Below, piece by piece: positions 18,965-27,316 of a DNA stretch of 63,555 nucleotides. The position numbers and the translations under genes are program-made. Source of the DNA: Acidobacteriota bacterium (GTDB lineage: Bacteria; Acidobacteriota; Blastocatellia; Pyrinomonadales; Pyrinomonadaceae). Location of the stretch: positions 1 through 63,555 of the forward strand of contig QHXI01000114.1 in the NCBI GenBank assembly GCA_003222895.1. Reading direction: 5' to 3'. The number at the start of each line of letters is the position of its first letter. The stretch's first letter is position 1. The notes beneath the pieces are model-generated. The model was not told where the DNA came from. It ran no database searches and saw nothing but the letters and a program-made list of their open reading frames with translations.

Positions 18965-19013
18965 GCGCGAGTTGCTAACTTGCGATCCCGATAGCGCAAG
19001 CTGTTAGCTTGCG
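18965..19013. repeat. Two hairpins of the 'GCGCAAGCTGTTAGCTTGCG' family
   Basis: CGCGAGTTGCTAACTTGCG (18966-18984) and GCGCAAGCTGTTAGCTTGCG (18994-19013) are successive stem-loops with related arms. A third relative, CGCAAGTTGCGAACTTGCG, lies at 36591-36609 after another gene's stop. Confidence 0.75.
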
Positions 19014-19028
19014 ACCTGGAAACAAATC

Positions 19029-19079
19029 AAGGCAAAGGTGAAAGGCGCTCATGCGTCAAATTCAATCTTTGCCTTTTTC
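19029..19079 (+). terminator. Intrinsic terminator after the RRM gene
   Basis: AAGGCAAAG (19029-19037) pairs with CTTTGCCTT (19067-19075) and is followed by TTTC; the 29-base loop contains further short pairing. It ends the RRM transcript. Confidence 0.7.
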
Positions 19080-19091
19080 ATTTGTTATCTG

Positions 19092-19177
19092 CCTCTCCCG
19101 TGAGAGAGGGTGGGGTGAGGGATTACGATTTGGCGCGCTAAGACCCTCACCCTAACCCGCTCTCAGAGGGAGAGAGA
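19092..19177. repeat. REPIN-like paired palindrome, 'CTCTCCC...GGTGAGGG' family, copy 1
   Basis: Two REP-like units face each other: CCTCTCCCGTGAGAGAGG-TGGGGTGAGGG at the left and its inverse CCCTCACCCTAACCCG-CTCTCAGAGGGAGAG at the right, with a loop of about 25 bases. Further copies are at 44173-44313, 45284-45377 and from 63488 to the window end. Confidence 0.85.
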
Positions 19178-19188
19178 ACTACTCCAAA

Positions 19189-21186
19189 TTACTTCCTAGC
19201 TTCAGGCGTGATTCGGAGCGTGATCCGCTTCCCATCGCGAATCAACTCGACTTCGTATTCCTGTCCCGCTTTCATTTCGCCCAAGGCGTAGGTGTAATCG
19301 TAGACGTTCTTCACGTCATGACCGGCCATCTTCACGACACGATCGCCGGCTTTGAGCCCAGCTTTCGCCGCCGGCGAATCGTCGCGCACGCCGTCCAACT
19401 TCAAGCCATCGTTCGTGTCCGCGTAATTCGGAATCGTGCCGAGATAGACGCGAAATCCGGTTGAGCGTCCCTGCGATTCGCTCTTTGCCACGGTGTACGT
19501 CGGCCGCTTGTCGCTGGTGTCGATGTCACGAACAATTCGTTCAACGAATGAAACAATCCGCGCTTCACCTGCATAATAGATCTTGTCCGCAGTGTCGGAA
19601 GGCTTGTGATAATCCTCGTGCGTGCCAGTCCAGAAAAACAGCACTGGAATCTGTTTCGAGTAGAACGATGAATGATCGCTGGGGCCATAGCCGTCTTCGT
19701 TGAGCGTGAGAACAAACTGTTTGCCTGGATCCATCGTTACGACCGGTTGACCGTTCGCCCCAACGACAATCGGCATCGCCGGCGCGTTGAGCGAGATGTT
19801 CGCTGAACCAACGACCGGCGCGTTCACTGAAACTTCAACGCTTTGCATCATATTTTCTTCGTTAACCATCGCGCGCCATTCTTGCGACGTGCCGATGCCG
19901 CCGATGATCAACTTCTTGTTCTGTAATCGTCCAATCATGTCCATATTGATCATTGCCACCGTGTTTGTGAGCGGTACGATAGGATGATTGACGTAGTAGC
20001 TCGATCCGATTAATCCTTCTTCTTCGCCGCTGAAGGCAATGAAGACGATCGTGCGACGCGGCTTGGGATTTGATGAAGATAAGATGCGGGCGAGTTCGAG
20101 TACGCCGGCAACACCGGAAGCGTTGTCATCCGCGCCGTGATGAATCTCGCCTTCACGCGGCGCGAGACTGCCTTCACCGCCGCGCCCGAGATGATCGTAA
20201 TGCGCGCCGATGACGATCGCTTCTTCTCTCAATACCGGATCGCTGCCGGGCAGGATGCCGACGACGTTGAAAGAAGGCGATTCGCGGCGAACGACGTCCG
20301 TGGATAGGCTAAGGTGCAGTCCTTTGGTCGGTAATCTAAGTAGCTGAGGTGAATTAATGGTCGGTTCGGTTCCCGAGATCGGTTTAGTAGTTCTGCTGTC
20401 TGCAGCCTTTTCGTATTCGGAGAGCTTTGGATCATGCGCGCCGAGGATGGTGGCAGCGGTTTGCCTTGAGACAACGAGGATGGGTATACCGGCTTCGCCG
20501 GCGTTGTCATAGCTAAGGCGATAGAGTCGATCGTCTTTGAATTTTTCTTCACTCGAAATAATTACGAGGCCCCGCGCTCCGGCCGCGCGCGCCGCCGCAA
20601 CTCTGAAACGAATTTGACCCGCGTTAACAAATTGACCATGAGGGTTGTCCCCATCAGGCGTGCCCGCTAGCACGATCGCCACCCGGCCTCGTGCTGACGA
20701 TCCCGCGTAATCGTCGTACTTTAACTCTGCTGATGAAATGCCGTAACCTGCGAAGACGATCTCATTTGCGTCGATCTTAGTATTCGTTGAAAACCCGAGC
20801 GGCATCCAATCTTCGCCGACCATGAACTGCGCCGTGTCATCGGCACGGCCGGGAGTGATGAAAAACAGATTGTTTTTCCCGAGCTCAACCCTGGAAACAT
20901 AAGGAAACGGTTGCAGGTATCGTGCTTGAGCTTCGGCGCGTGCCGGTTGCGGGGCCGGCATTCCAGGTCGCAAACCGAGCCGGCTGAACTCGCCGGCGAT
21001 GTAATTCGCCGCATCGTCCGCGCCCTTGGTTCCCGTGCGACGGCCGTCGAGCGCGTCCGAGGCGAGATAGCCGATAATCTGTTGTAAGCGATCGACGCTA
21101 GGGGCTGCGGTTGGTTGCTGGGCAACTGCACTGATGAAGAGCGCCGCTACTAACAGGAAGGCCGTCGACAATCTTTTGAAATTCAT
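19189..21186 (-). CDS. Exported M28-family aminopeptidase with PA and PDZ domains
   Basis: A 665-residue secreted metallopeptidase. Residues 1-22 are a signal peptide ('FLLVAALFISAVAQ'). Residues 120-290 contain a PA-type insert ('GRVAIVLAGTPDGDNPHG', 'GARGLVIISS'). The M28 zinc site follows: 'VIGAHYDHLG', 'HGADDNASGVAGVLELA', 'FSGEEEGLIGSSYY', and a distal His in 'PSDHSSFY'. Residues 575-660 form a PDZ domain ('DDSPAAKAGLKAGDRVVKMAG'). The start is the ATG at 21186 with AGAGGTAATCAA upstream; earlier codons belong to the repeat. It probably releases N-terminal amino acids from peptides outside the cell. Confidence 0.93.
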   Translation of the reverse strand: MNFKRLSTAFLLVAALFISAVAQQPTAAPSVDRLQQIIGYLASDALDGRRTGTKGADDAANYIAGEFSRLGLRPGMPAPQPARAEAQARYLQPFPYVSRVELGKNNLFFITPGRADDTAQFMVGEDWMPLGFSTNTKIDANEIVFAGYGISSAELKYDDYAGSSARGRVAIVLAGTPDGDNPHGQFVNAGQIRFRVAAARAAGARGLVIISSEEKFKDDRLYRLSYDNAGEAGIPILVVSRQTAATILGAHDPKLSEYEKAADSRTTKPISGTEPTINSPQLLRLPTKGLHLSLSTDVVRRESPSFNVVGILPGSDPVLREEAIVIGAHYDHLGRGGEGSLAPREGEIHHGADDNASGVAGVLELARILSSSNPKPRRTIVFIAFSGEEEGLIGSSYYVNHPIVPLTNTVAMINMDMIGRLQNKKLIIGGIGTSQEWRAMVNEENMMQSVEVSVNAPVVGSANISLNAPAMPIVVGANGQPVVTMDPGKQFVLTLNEDGYGPSDHSSFYSKQIPVLFFWTGTHEDYHKPSDTADKIYYAGEARIVSFVERIVRDIDTSDKRPTYTVAKSESQGRSTGFRVYLGTIPNYADTNDGLKLDGVRDDSPAAKAGLKAGDRVVKMAGHDVKNVYDYTYALGEMKAGQEYEVELIRDGKRITLRITPEARK

Positions 21187-21192
21187 TTGATT

Positions 21193-21246
21193 ACCTCTGC
21201 TTTCCTCTGCGTCCTCTGTGGTTGAAAGATCCATAAAACACGAAGA
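21193..21246. repeat. Second copy of the 'CCTCTGTG / CACGAAGAACACGG' palindrome family
   Basis: TTTCCTCTGCGTCCTCTGTGGTT and, after a short gap, ACACGAAGAACACGGAAA. It is related to 1744-1801 and lies between the propeller gene and the M28 gene, which are both on the minus strand, so a single transcript would carry it. Confidence 0.5.
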
Positions 21247-21257
21247 ACACGGAAAAA

Positions 21258-22298
21258 TCACTCAACCCAATCGGCGATAAAAATATTCGTGTCCCCCTGC
21301 TTTGCGTCGTGACGATTCGATGCGAAGACGAGCTTCTTTCCATCAGGCGAGAACATCGGAAAGCCATCAAAGGTTGGATTGTAAGTAATCCTCTCAAGAC
21401 CGCTGCCGTCCACCTTGATCACGTAGAGATCGAAATCGCGGCCCTTCGGATCGGCATTGTTCGAAGAAAAGATTATGCGCTTGCCGTCAGGAAAAAAGTA
21501 CGGGGCGAAGCTGGCCTTATTGAGATTCGTCACTTGTCGCTTATTCGATCCATCCGCATTCATCACCCAAATATCCAGCACCGTCGGACGAATCAAATTC
21601 TGTTTCAGCAGGGCGATGTAATCCGACTTTTCTTTTTCGCTCTGCGGATGATAAGCGCGATAGACGATTTGCTTGCCATCATACGACCAGAACGGCCCGC
21701 CGTCGTAACCAAGTTCATTCGTCAGACGCTTCACATTCTTGCCATCGGCATCCATCGTGTAGATGTCTAAATCGCCATCACGCTTTGAGGTGAACACGAG
21801 TTTGCCCTGTCGATTGATTGTCGTCTCAGCATCATAGCCCGGCGTGGTCGTCAGTCGCTTCAAATTCGAGCCATCAGGATTCGCGGTGAAAATATCGAAC
21901 GTGTCATACACCGCCCAAACGTAGCCTTGGGAAAAGTCCGGACGCGGCGGACATTGCTTGCCGCCGAGGTGCGTCGATGAATAAAGAATCTTCTTGTCGC
22001 CCGGAAAAAAATACGAGCACGTCGTGCGGCCATCGCCCGTCGAAACCATCTTTACATCCGACCCGTCGATGTTCATCGTGTAAATCTGATCGCATTCGCG
22101 CCCTTCGCGAGTCGATTGAAAGATCAGTCTCTTGCCGTCCGCAGAGAAGTAAGCCTCGGCGTTCTCACCGCCGAAGGTTAGTTGCTTCACGTTGCGCAGA
22201 TGCTTTTCTTGAGGCAGTGCGAGATCAGATTGCTGAGTCGCTGCACGCTCATGGCTAAAAGCAATCGACGAAAGAAGAATGAAGATCCATACGAACAT
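21258..22298 (-). CDS. Exported TolB-like beta-propeller (PD40/WD40-like) protein
   Basis: A 346-residue protein with a signal peptide (residues 1-16) followed by about six PD40 repeats, each with the pattern 'FSPDGKKLVFASNRHD' or 'IYTMNIDGSDVK': 'FSADGKRLIFQSTREG', 'FPDGKRIIFSSNN', 'DIYTMDADGKNVKRLT'. This is the fold of TolB's C-terminal propeller, but the TolB N-terminal domain is absent. The protein probably binds peptides or glycans at the cell surface. It is immediately upstream of the M28 peptidase, separated by a repeat, and may be coexpressed with it. Confidence 0.88.
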   Translation of the reverse strand: MFVWIFILLSSIAFSHERAATQQSDLALPQEKHLRNVKQLTFGGENAEAYFSADGKRLIFQSTREGRECDQIYTMNIDGSDVKMVSTGDGRTTCSYFFPGDKKILYSSTHLGGKQCPPRPDFSQGYVWAVYDTFDIFTANPDGSNLKRLTTTPGYDAETTINRQGKLVFTSKRDGDLDIYTMDADGKNVKRLTNELGYDGGPFWSYDGKQIVYRAYHPQSEKEKSDYIALLKQNLIRPTVLDIWVMNADGSNKRQVTNLNKASFAPYFFPDGKRIIFSSNNADPKGRDFDLYVIKVDGSGLERITYNPTFDGFPMFSPDGKKLVFASNRHDAKQGDTNIFIADWVE

Positions 22299-22333
22299 AG
22301 TTTTCAGGGAATGTGGCTTTTTGGTCAGGCTAA

Positions 22334-22579
22334 CTATTCGCGGGCTTCTCGTCTGGCACGCTGCGGCACCGCCGCGATGAGCGCGCGAAGCGCGGCGTTG
22401 ACAGATTCGGAATCGCTGAAGACTTTTGAAACTTCGGGGTCCAAGAGCACAACCACACGGTCTTTGGCGATCCGGCCCGCGAACCGATTACGCTTCGCTT
22501 TTGTGTAGTCGAAGTCGTACTCGGGTTGTATATCATCGTTCCGCTTTCCGCGCGCCTTAGGTTTCGATGTTTTCTTCAT
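22334..22579 (-). CDS. brnA: BrnA-type antitoxin
   Basis: An 81-residue basic protein. The C-terminal half 'VVVLLDPEVSKVFSDSESVNAALRALI' matches the ribbon-helix-helix part of the BrnA (COG3514-type) antitoxins, which bind the toxin and the operon's own promoter. The N-terminal 'YDFDYTKAKRNRFAGRI' is the toxin-contact segment common in this family. Its start overlaps the 3' end of the toxin gene by 23 bases, the usual toxin-first order of brnTA. The antitoxin looks complete even though the toxin is damaged. Confidence 0.85.
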   Translation of the reverse strand: MKKTSKPKARGKRNDDIQPEYDFDYTKAKRNRFAGRIAKDRVVVLLDPEVSKVFSDSESVNAALRALIAAVPQRARREARE

Positions 22580-22829
22580 ATTGTTTCCGCTCCTTCGGCG
22601 TATTCACACGTGCGCTGATAATTCGGATTCTCTCATTTGGCCGTTCGGTAAAACAAACAACGACCAAGCGCTTGTTTATCGAATGTCCAATAATCAGTTC
22701 GCGCGTCTCATTCTTTGAGTGTAGTTCGTCGTCAAAGATTCGCGCCAACGAGTCGTCGAAAACCGTAGTCGCTTCGTCAAAGCTTACACCATGCTTGACC
22801 CATTTGACCTGGCTTTGTCCTCGTCCCAT
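22557..22829 (-). pseudogene. brnT: BrnT-type toxin with frameshifted N-terminus
   Basis: BrnT toxins are small RNase-like proteins of the RelE fold. Residues 12-90 of the open frame match well: 'KHGVSFDEATTVFDD', 'RELIIGHSINKRLVVVCFTER', 'RIRIISARVNTPKERKQYEE'. The first ten residues (MGRGQSQVKW) do not. In another frame the DNA just upstream gives 'MPYNFEWDEDKARSN' from an ATG at 22846, exactly the missing BrnT start. One base lost near 22800 would explain this. The toxin is therefore inactive, or starts at 22829 with an altered N-terminus, or the base is a sequencing error. Confidence 0.8.
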
Positions 22830-22954
22830 TCAAAGTTATAAGGCATCTTTCATCTTCTTCAAGCAATCTTCCTATTCAATTGGTTCCTTTCGATTCAGCG
22901 TCGCGGCATCGTTGCCTCAAAAGTGTCGTTCAATTCAGTCACCATCAGTTTCGC

Positions 22955-24040
22955 TCAGCCATTCTTCTCTTCGAACTCCTTCATGAACTCAACCAGCGCT
23001 TCGCATCCTTCTTTCGGAAAGGCGTTGTAAATCGACGCGCGGATGCCGCCGACTGAACGATGACCCTTCAAGCCGTCCATGCCGGCAGCGGTGGCTTCGC
23101 TGGCGAATTTCTTTTCCAAATCTTCCGAAGGCAAACGAAAAGTTACATTCATTTGTGAGCGCGCATCCGGATCGGCGTGACCGCGATAAAACTCGGTTGC
23201 ATCGATCGCGTCGTAAATCAGCTCCGCTTTGGCTTCATTCTCAGCGTGCATTCCTGCGAGGCCGCCTTTGTCTTTGAGCCATTTGCAGACCAGATTGAGA
23301 ACGTAAATGCCCCAGGTGTTCGGCGTGTTATAGAGCGATTTGTTTTTGGCGTGCGTGTTGTAGTCGAGCATCGTCGCCAGGCCTTCGCGCCCGCGCGGCA
23401 GGAGATCTTCGCGCATGATCACGACCGTGACGCCGCTCGGGCCCATATTCTTTTGCGCGCCGGCATAGATCAATCCGTACTTCTCGACCGGGATCGGCTT
23501 TGACAAGATGTTCGAAGACATGTCCGCGACCAGCGGCACGGCGCCAACGTCAGGCTCAGTTTTGAACTCGACGCCTTCGATCGTTTCGTTCGAGGTCATG
23601 TGCACGTAACTCGCGCTCGGATTCAATTGCAGCTCATCCTGGCTCGGCACGCGCGTGAACCCGCCGTCGGCCATGTTCGCAGCGATGTCGGCGGTGCCAA
23701 ACTTCTGCGCTTCCTTAACCGCTTTCTTGCCCCAGCTTCCGGTGACGATGTAATCCGCCGATGAATCCAACGACAGAAAATTCATCGGCACCATCGCGAA
23801 CTGCAAACTCGCCCCGCCCTGCAAGAAAAGAACGGTGTAGTCCTTCGGAATGCCGAGCAGCTCACGCAGTCCGGCTTCCGCACCTTGAATGATTTCGTCG
23901 AAAGTTTTCGAGCGATGACTAATTTCCATCACCGACATGCCGACACCCGGCAGCGATAACATGTCGCGCTGCGCTTCTGCTAAAACGGGAACCGGAATTA
24001 CCGCCGGTCCCGCGCTAAAGTTAAAGATCCGTTCAGTCAT
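22955..24040 (-). CDS. serC: Phosphoserine aminotransferase SerC
   Basis: A 361-residue class-V aminotransferase that makes O-phosphoserine from 3-phosphohydroxypyruvate and glutamate, using pyridoxal phosphate. The N-terminus 'RIFNFSAGPAVIPVPVL' is typical, as are 'LFLQGGASLQFAMVPMN' and the PLP-lysine motif 'GAQKNMGPSGV'; the end 'HRSVGGIRASIYNAFP' is also diagnostic. The length matches the family. It is on the same strand as serA and an SDR gene, and separated from the SDR by 48 bases. AAAGCAAATG precedes the start. Confidence 0.97.
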   Translation of the reverse strand: MTERIFNFSAGPAVIPVPVLAEAQRDMLSLPGVGMSVMEISHRSKTFDEIIQGAEAGLRELLGIPKDYTVLFLQGGASLQFAMVPMNFLSLDSSADYIVTGSWGKKAVKEAQKFGTADIAANMADGGFTRVPSQDELQLNPSASYVHMTSNETIEGVEFKTEPDVGAVPLVADMSSNILSKPIPVEKYGLIYAGAQKNMGPSGVTVVIMREDLLPRGREGLATMLDYNTHAKNKSLYNTPNTWGIYVLNLVCKWLKDKGGLAGMHAENEAKAELIYDAIDATEFYRGHADPDARSQMNVTFRLPSEDLEKKFASEATAAGMDGLKGHRSVGGIRASIYNAFPKEGCEALVEFMKEFEEKNG

Positions 24041-24088
24041 TTGCTTTCTCCGAAAGCGGAGTCAGGAGCGGTTAAGGGGCCAGTTATT

Positions 24089-24886
24089 CTAGCCCCCGTC
24101 TCCCATCTCCCGTTTCCGATTATGTTTTCTGAGCACCGATCCCATCGCGCGCAAGATAAAGTTTCGCGGCACGACGCGTTCAGCTTCGACCGCTAAGAAA
24201 TTTGCCCAGCCGCAAATCACCGAACTCTTGCCGCGCTTGATCGCGCGCAAAGCTGTGTCGACAACTTCCTCAGGCGTTTGCACAAGGCGCGCAGGTGGCC
24301 TGTCCATCTGCGAAGCTTCGAAAAAACCAGTCTGTGTCACGCCCGGGCAGAGCGCCATCACCTTAATGCCGTGCGGCCGATTCTCTTCCCACAACGCCTC
24401 GGAAAACGAAAGCACGAACGCCTTCGTCGCCGCATACGTTGCCATAAAAGGCACGCCCTGAAATCCGGCGGTCGAGGCGACGTTGACGATCGCGCCGCTC
24501 TTACGTTCGCGCATCGGCTGGAGAAATCGATAAGTCAGTTCGACCAACGCGCGCACGTTCAAATCGATCATGCCGAGTTCACGATCCAGATCGAGTTTCG
24601 CGAAATCACCCATCGATCCAAATCCAGCGTTATTGACCAAAAAGTCGATTTGCAAATCGCGCTTAATCGCTTCTTCAAACAACTGCCGGGGCGCGCCCTT
24701 TTCGGCGATGTCCATTGCCACGAACTGCGCGCGAATGTTGGCGCTCCGGCCGAGTTCGTTACACAGCGCGATCAATTTCTCTTCGGTGCGCGCAACCAGC
24801 AACAGATTGTGACCGCGCGCGGCGAGGCGGTGAGCAAACGCCTCGCCAATTCCCGAAGAAGCGCCGGTGATGAGGGTGGTGTTCAT
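24089..24886 (-). CDS. Short-chain dehydrogenase/reductase
   Basis: A 265-residue classical SDR. The NAD(P) motif 'TLITGASSGIGEAFAHRLA' is at the N-terminus, 'LVNNAGFGSMGDF' follows, and the catalytic Ser-Tyr-Lys set is in 'NVASTAGFQGVPFMATYAATKAF'. A C-terminal 'ALCPGVTQTGFF' is typical of the DltE/YqjQ-like subgroup. The substrate is unknown. Its ATG overlaps the last codon of serA (ATGA), so it is cotranscribed with serine synthesis; whether it acts in that pathway is not shown. Confidence 0.9.
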   Translation of the reverse strand: MNTTLITGASSGIGEAFAHRLAARGHNLLLVARTEEKLIALCNELGRSANIRAQFVAMDIAEKGAPRQLFEEAIKRDLQIDFLVNNAGFGSMGDFAKLDLDRELGMIDLNVRALVELTYRFLQPMRERKSGAIVNVASTAGFQGVPFMATYAATKAFVLSFSEALWEENRPHGIKVMALCPGVTQTGFFEASQMDRPPARLVQTPEEVVDTALRAIKRGKSSVICGWANFLAVEAERVVPRNFILRAMGSVLRKHNRKREMGDGG

Positions 24887-26094
24887 TGAAGAGTCAGCAG
24901 ATCAATCTCGATGATATCTTCATTCCCCGCGCGCAATCGATCCAACATCGCGCTCGACGGCGCTTTGTCCAGATTGATTCGCGCGACGGCTGCTTCGGCG
25001 CCTTCGAAGATGATGTTTTCCATCTCCTGGACATTGATGCTTTCCGCTTTGATTGCGTCGAGCACTTGGGCCAAAACACCCGGTCGATCGCGGTGACGCA
25101 CGACCAGCCGATGCGTTGCCGGTGTGCCGGCGGCGAGATTTATGACGTTCGGCACGTGACCGGTTTCTTTGAATGACTTGATGATGCGAACAGTTTCGGC
25201 GGCGATCGCTTCCTGCGCCTGATCCGTAGAAGCGCCGATGTGATGCGTGCCGTAGACGCGCGTTTCGTTGGCGATTGGATCCTCGAAATCCGCGACTGCC
25301 GATGTTGGTTCAATCGCAAAGACATCGAGGCCGGCGCGAATTCCCTTGGCGTGAATCGCGTCCACCAGAGCGTCTTGATCGACAGTCTCGCCGCGCGAAG
25401 TATTGATGAAATACGATCCGTCCTGCATCGCATTAAAGAAGTCGGGCCCAATCAAATTTTTCGTCTCGGGCTTCAAAGCCACGTGCACACTCACAATGTC
25501 GGCTGCGCGCGCCACGTCGAGCGGCGATTCTTTTCTTTCGACGCCTAGTGTTTCGGCCTTCTCAGGCGTCAGGCTGCGACTCCACGCAACGACCGGCATG
25601 CCAAAGGCTTTCGCTCGCGGAATCATCTCCTGCCCAATTTTGCCGACGCCAACCAAACCGAGCGTACGTCCAAACAAGCCGCGCGCTTTGGAAAACTCTT
25701 TCTTGTTCCACTCGCCGGAACGCAAAGCGATGACGTTGTCGGCGATACGCCGATCGAGCGCGAGAATCAAGGCGAAGGCAACCTCTGCAACGGCGATTGA
25801 ATTCTTGCCCGGACAATTTGAAACATAAATTCCTCGACGCGATGCGGCCGCAACATCAATCGTGTTGTAGCCCGCACCCGCGCGCACGATCAGTTTCAGA
25901 GGTCCGGCAGCCAGCATCGGTTCAGTGATCTTCGTTCCGCGCACGACCAGCACGTCGGGTTGCTCTTTAGCAATCGCGTTGACGAGCGCGTCATCTTTGA
26001 GATCGGGTTGAAAAGAGATTTCGTAGCCGAGCGCTTGCAAGCCATCGCGACCGGACTGTTCGAATTTGTCAGCGATTAGAATTCTCATAGCCAT
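24883..26094 (-). CDS. serA: D-3-phosphoglycerate dehydrogenase with ACT domain
   Basis: A 403-residue enzyme that oxidises 3-phosphoglycerate, the first step of serine synthesis. Substrate and NAD domains are seen in order: 'VVRGTKITEPMLAAG', 'RAGAGYNTIDV', Rossmann 'GLVGVGKIGQEM', catalytic Arg in 'NTSRGETVDQDAL' and His in 'THHIGAS'. Residues 328-403 are an ACT domain ('HRDRPGVLAQVLDAIKAE'), which in this family senses serine, so feedback inhibition is likely. Either of two adjacent start codons (residues 1 and 3) may be used. No serB phosphatase gene is in the window. Confidence 0.96.
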   Translation of the reverse strand: MAMRILIADKFEQSGRDGLQALGYEISFQPDLKDDALVNAIAKEQPDVLVVRGTKITEPMLAAGPLKLIVRAGAGYNTIDVAAASRRGIYVSNCPGKNSIAVAEVAFALILALDRRIADNVIALRSGEWNKKEFSKARGLFGRTLGLVGVGKIGQEMIPRAKAFGMPVVAWSRSLTPEKAETLGVERKESPLDVARAADIVSVHVALKPETKNLIGPDFFNAMQDGSYFINTSRGETVDQDALVDAIHAKGIRAGLDVFAIEPTSAVADFEDPIANETRVYGTHHIGASTDQAQEAIAAETVRIIKSFKETGHVPNVINLAAGTPATHRLVVRHRDRPGVLAQVLDAIKAESINVQEMENIIFEGAEAAVARINLDKAPSSAMLDRLRAGNEDIIEIDLLTLQ

Positions 26095-26096
26095 TC

Positions 26097-26170
26097 AGCG
26101 TTCAGCTATCAGCTATTACCTATTAGCAACAGTGGCTGGCTGAAAGCTGACGGCTGCAAACTGATAGCTT
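26097..26170. repeat. 'AGCTATCAGCT' type imperfect palindrome
   Basis: CAGCGTTCAGCTATCAGCTATTACC and, 25 bases on, GGCTGAAAGCTGACGGCTG and CTGATAGCT: arms made of repeated AGCT-centred units facing each other. It fills the space between serA and the aldo/keto reductase. Confidence 0.6.
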
Positions 26171-27278
26171 ATTCTTCTTGATCGAAGACGTTCACCAAAT
26201 CGTCCGCGGACACGGGTTCGACTTGCACAAGCTGCAAATTTTCTTCGACGTGCCCGATGTGGCTCATCCCAACGAGCGCGGTCGCTATGCCTGGCGCCGA
26301 ACGCACGAATTGAATTCCGGTTTGCGCATCAGTTTGGAGCGACCCCAACGAGTCACGAATCGATTCAGGCAAGCCGCGCGCAACCTGCCCTTGCATGAGC
26401 GAGCCGCTCGCGATCGCCGCGATGCCAAGGCTCTGCGCGGCTTCGACCACGCTCACATATTCGTCGCCCAGTTTTTGGTTTTGAAAGAACAGAGCTTCCG
26501 GCATCGCCAGGTTTACCGGCAATTGAATGAAACGAAAGTGATGGCCGTCACCCGCCAGGTCGCGTGCCAATTCAACCATCGCTTCCAACGAATGATAGTC
26601 GTTCGAATCCGGCTCACCGCGAAATCCATTCCACGTCGCCACGCCGTAATGCTTAATCTTTTTATTCGCGATCGATTGTTCGAGAAACTCGAAAGCCGCC
26701 CGCAGTCGTTTGCGAAACTCATCATGCGAGACAGCGGACAACTGCGATTCGGGATTGTGAACGTAGTAAACATCAATGCAGGAAAGGTTCATGTTCCGCA
26801 AAGACTGTTCAAGCTGATTCTCGAGGTAACCCGGCGCCATGCAATGCGCGCCGCCCGCGATGTCGCCCCAATTTGCGATCCCGGTCTTGATGAACGTCTC
26901 TTCAACGTATTGCCGCACGTCGCGCGGCGGCGAACCTGCGAATGGCAAGTAACCGCCTTTCGTACAGATGACGAGTTCGTCTCGCGCGAATCCGCGACTC
27001 GCCAGTTCGCTTAGCGCAACCCCGATCGAAAGCTCGCTTCTTTGAAAACGATAATTCGCCGCCGTGTCGATCACATTAGCGCCGAGTTCCACTGCGCGGA
27101 CAACCGCGCCGGTATAGCGCCGATCAGTCTCTTCGGTCGGATTACCAAGATAAGTGCCGATCCCGATCGACGAGAGGAAAAGATTCTGCGCTTCACGAAA
27201 GTGATTAGCGGCAGTCTTGTTGAAGCGATCGCGATAACGCGCCGTGCCTGCGGGCGTCGCGCAACCATCAATCGGCAT
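26169..27278 (-). CDS. Aldo/keto reductase family protein
   Basis: A 369-residue NADPH-dependent oxidoreductase of the AKR superfamily. The TIM-barrel motifs are visible: 'SIGIGTYLG' near residue 37, catalytic Asp/Tyr region 'GANVIDTAANYRFQRSE', Lys in 'ELVICTKGGY', and 'IDVYYVHNPESQ'. The C-terminal NADP-binding part is 'AQTGIQFVRSAPGIATALVGM'. It is about 40-60 residues longer than typical AKRs, with a distinctive acidic C-terminus ('DDLVNVFDQEE'). The substrate is unknown. Its promoter region of 38 bases is shared with the divergent phosphatase gene. Confidence 0.88.
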   Translation of the reverse strand: MPIDGCATPAGTARYRDRFNKTAANHFREAQNLFLSSIGIGTYLGNPTEETDRRYTGAVVRAVELGANVIDTAANYRFQRSELSIGVALSELASRGFARDELVICTKGGYLPFAGSPPRDVRQYVEETFIKTGIANWGDIAGGAHCMAPGYLENQLEQSLRNMNLSCIDVYYVHNPESQLSAVSHDEFRKRLRAAFEFLEQSIANKKIKHYGVATWNGFRGEPDSNDYHSLEAMVELARDLAGDGHHFRFIQLPVNLAMPEALFFQNQKLGDEYVSVVEAAQSLGIAAIASGSLMQGQVARGLPESIRDSLGSLQTDAQTGIQFVRSAPGIATALVGMSHIGHVEENLQLVQVEPVSADDLVNVFDQEE

Positions 27279-27316
27279 CTTCGAATTCTCCGATTAACTG
27301 GATTAGAGTCAGCGCG

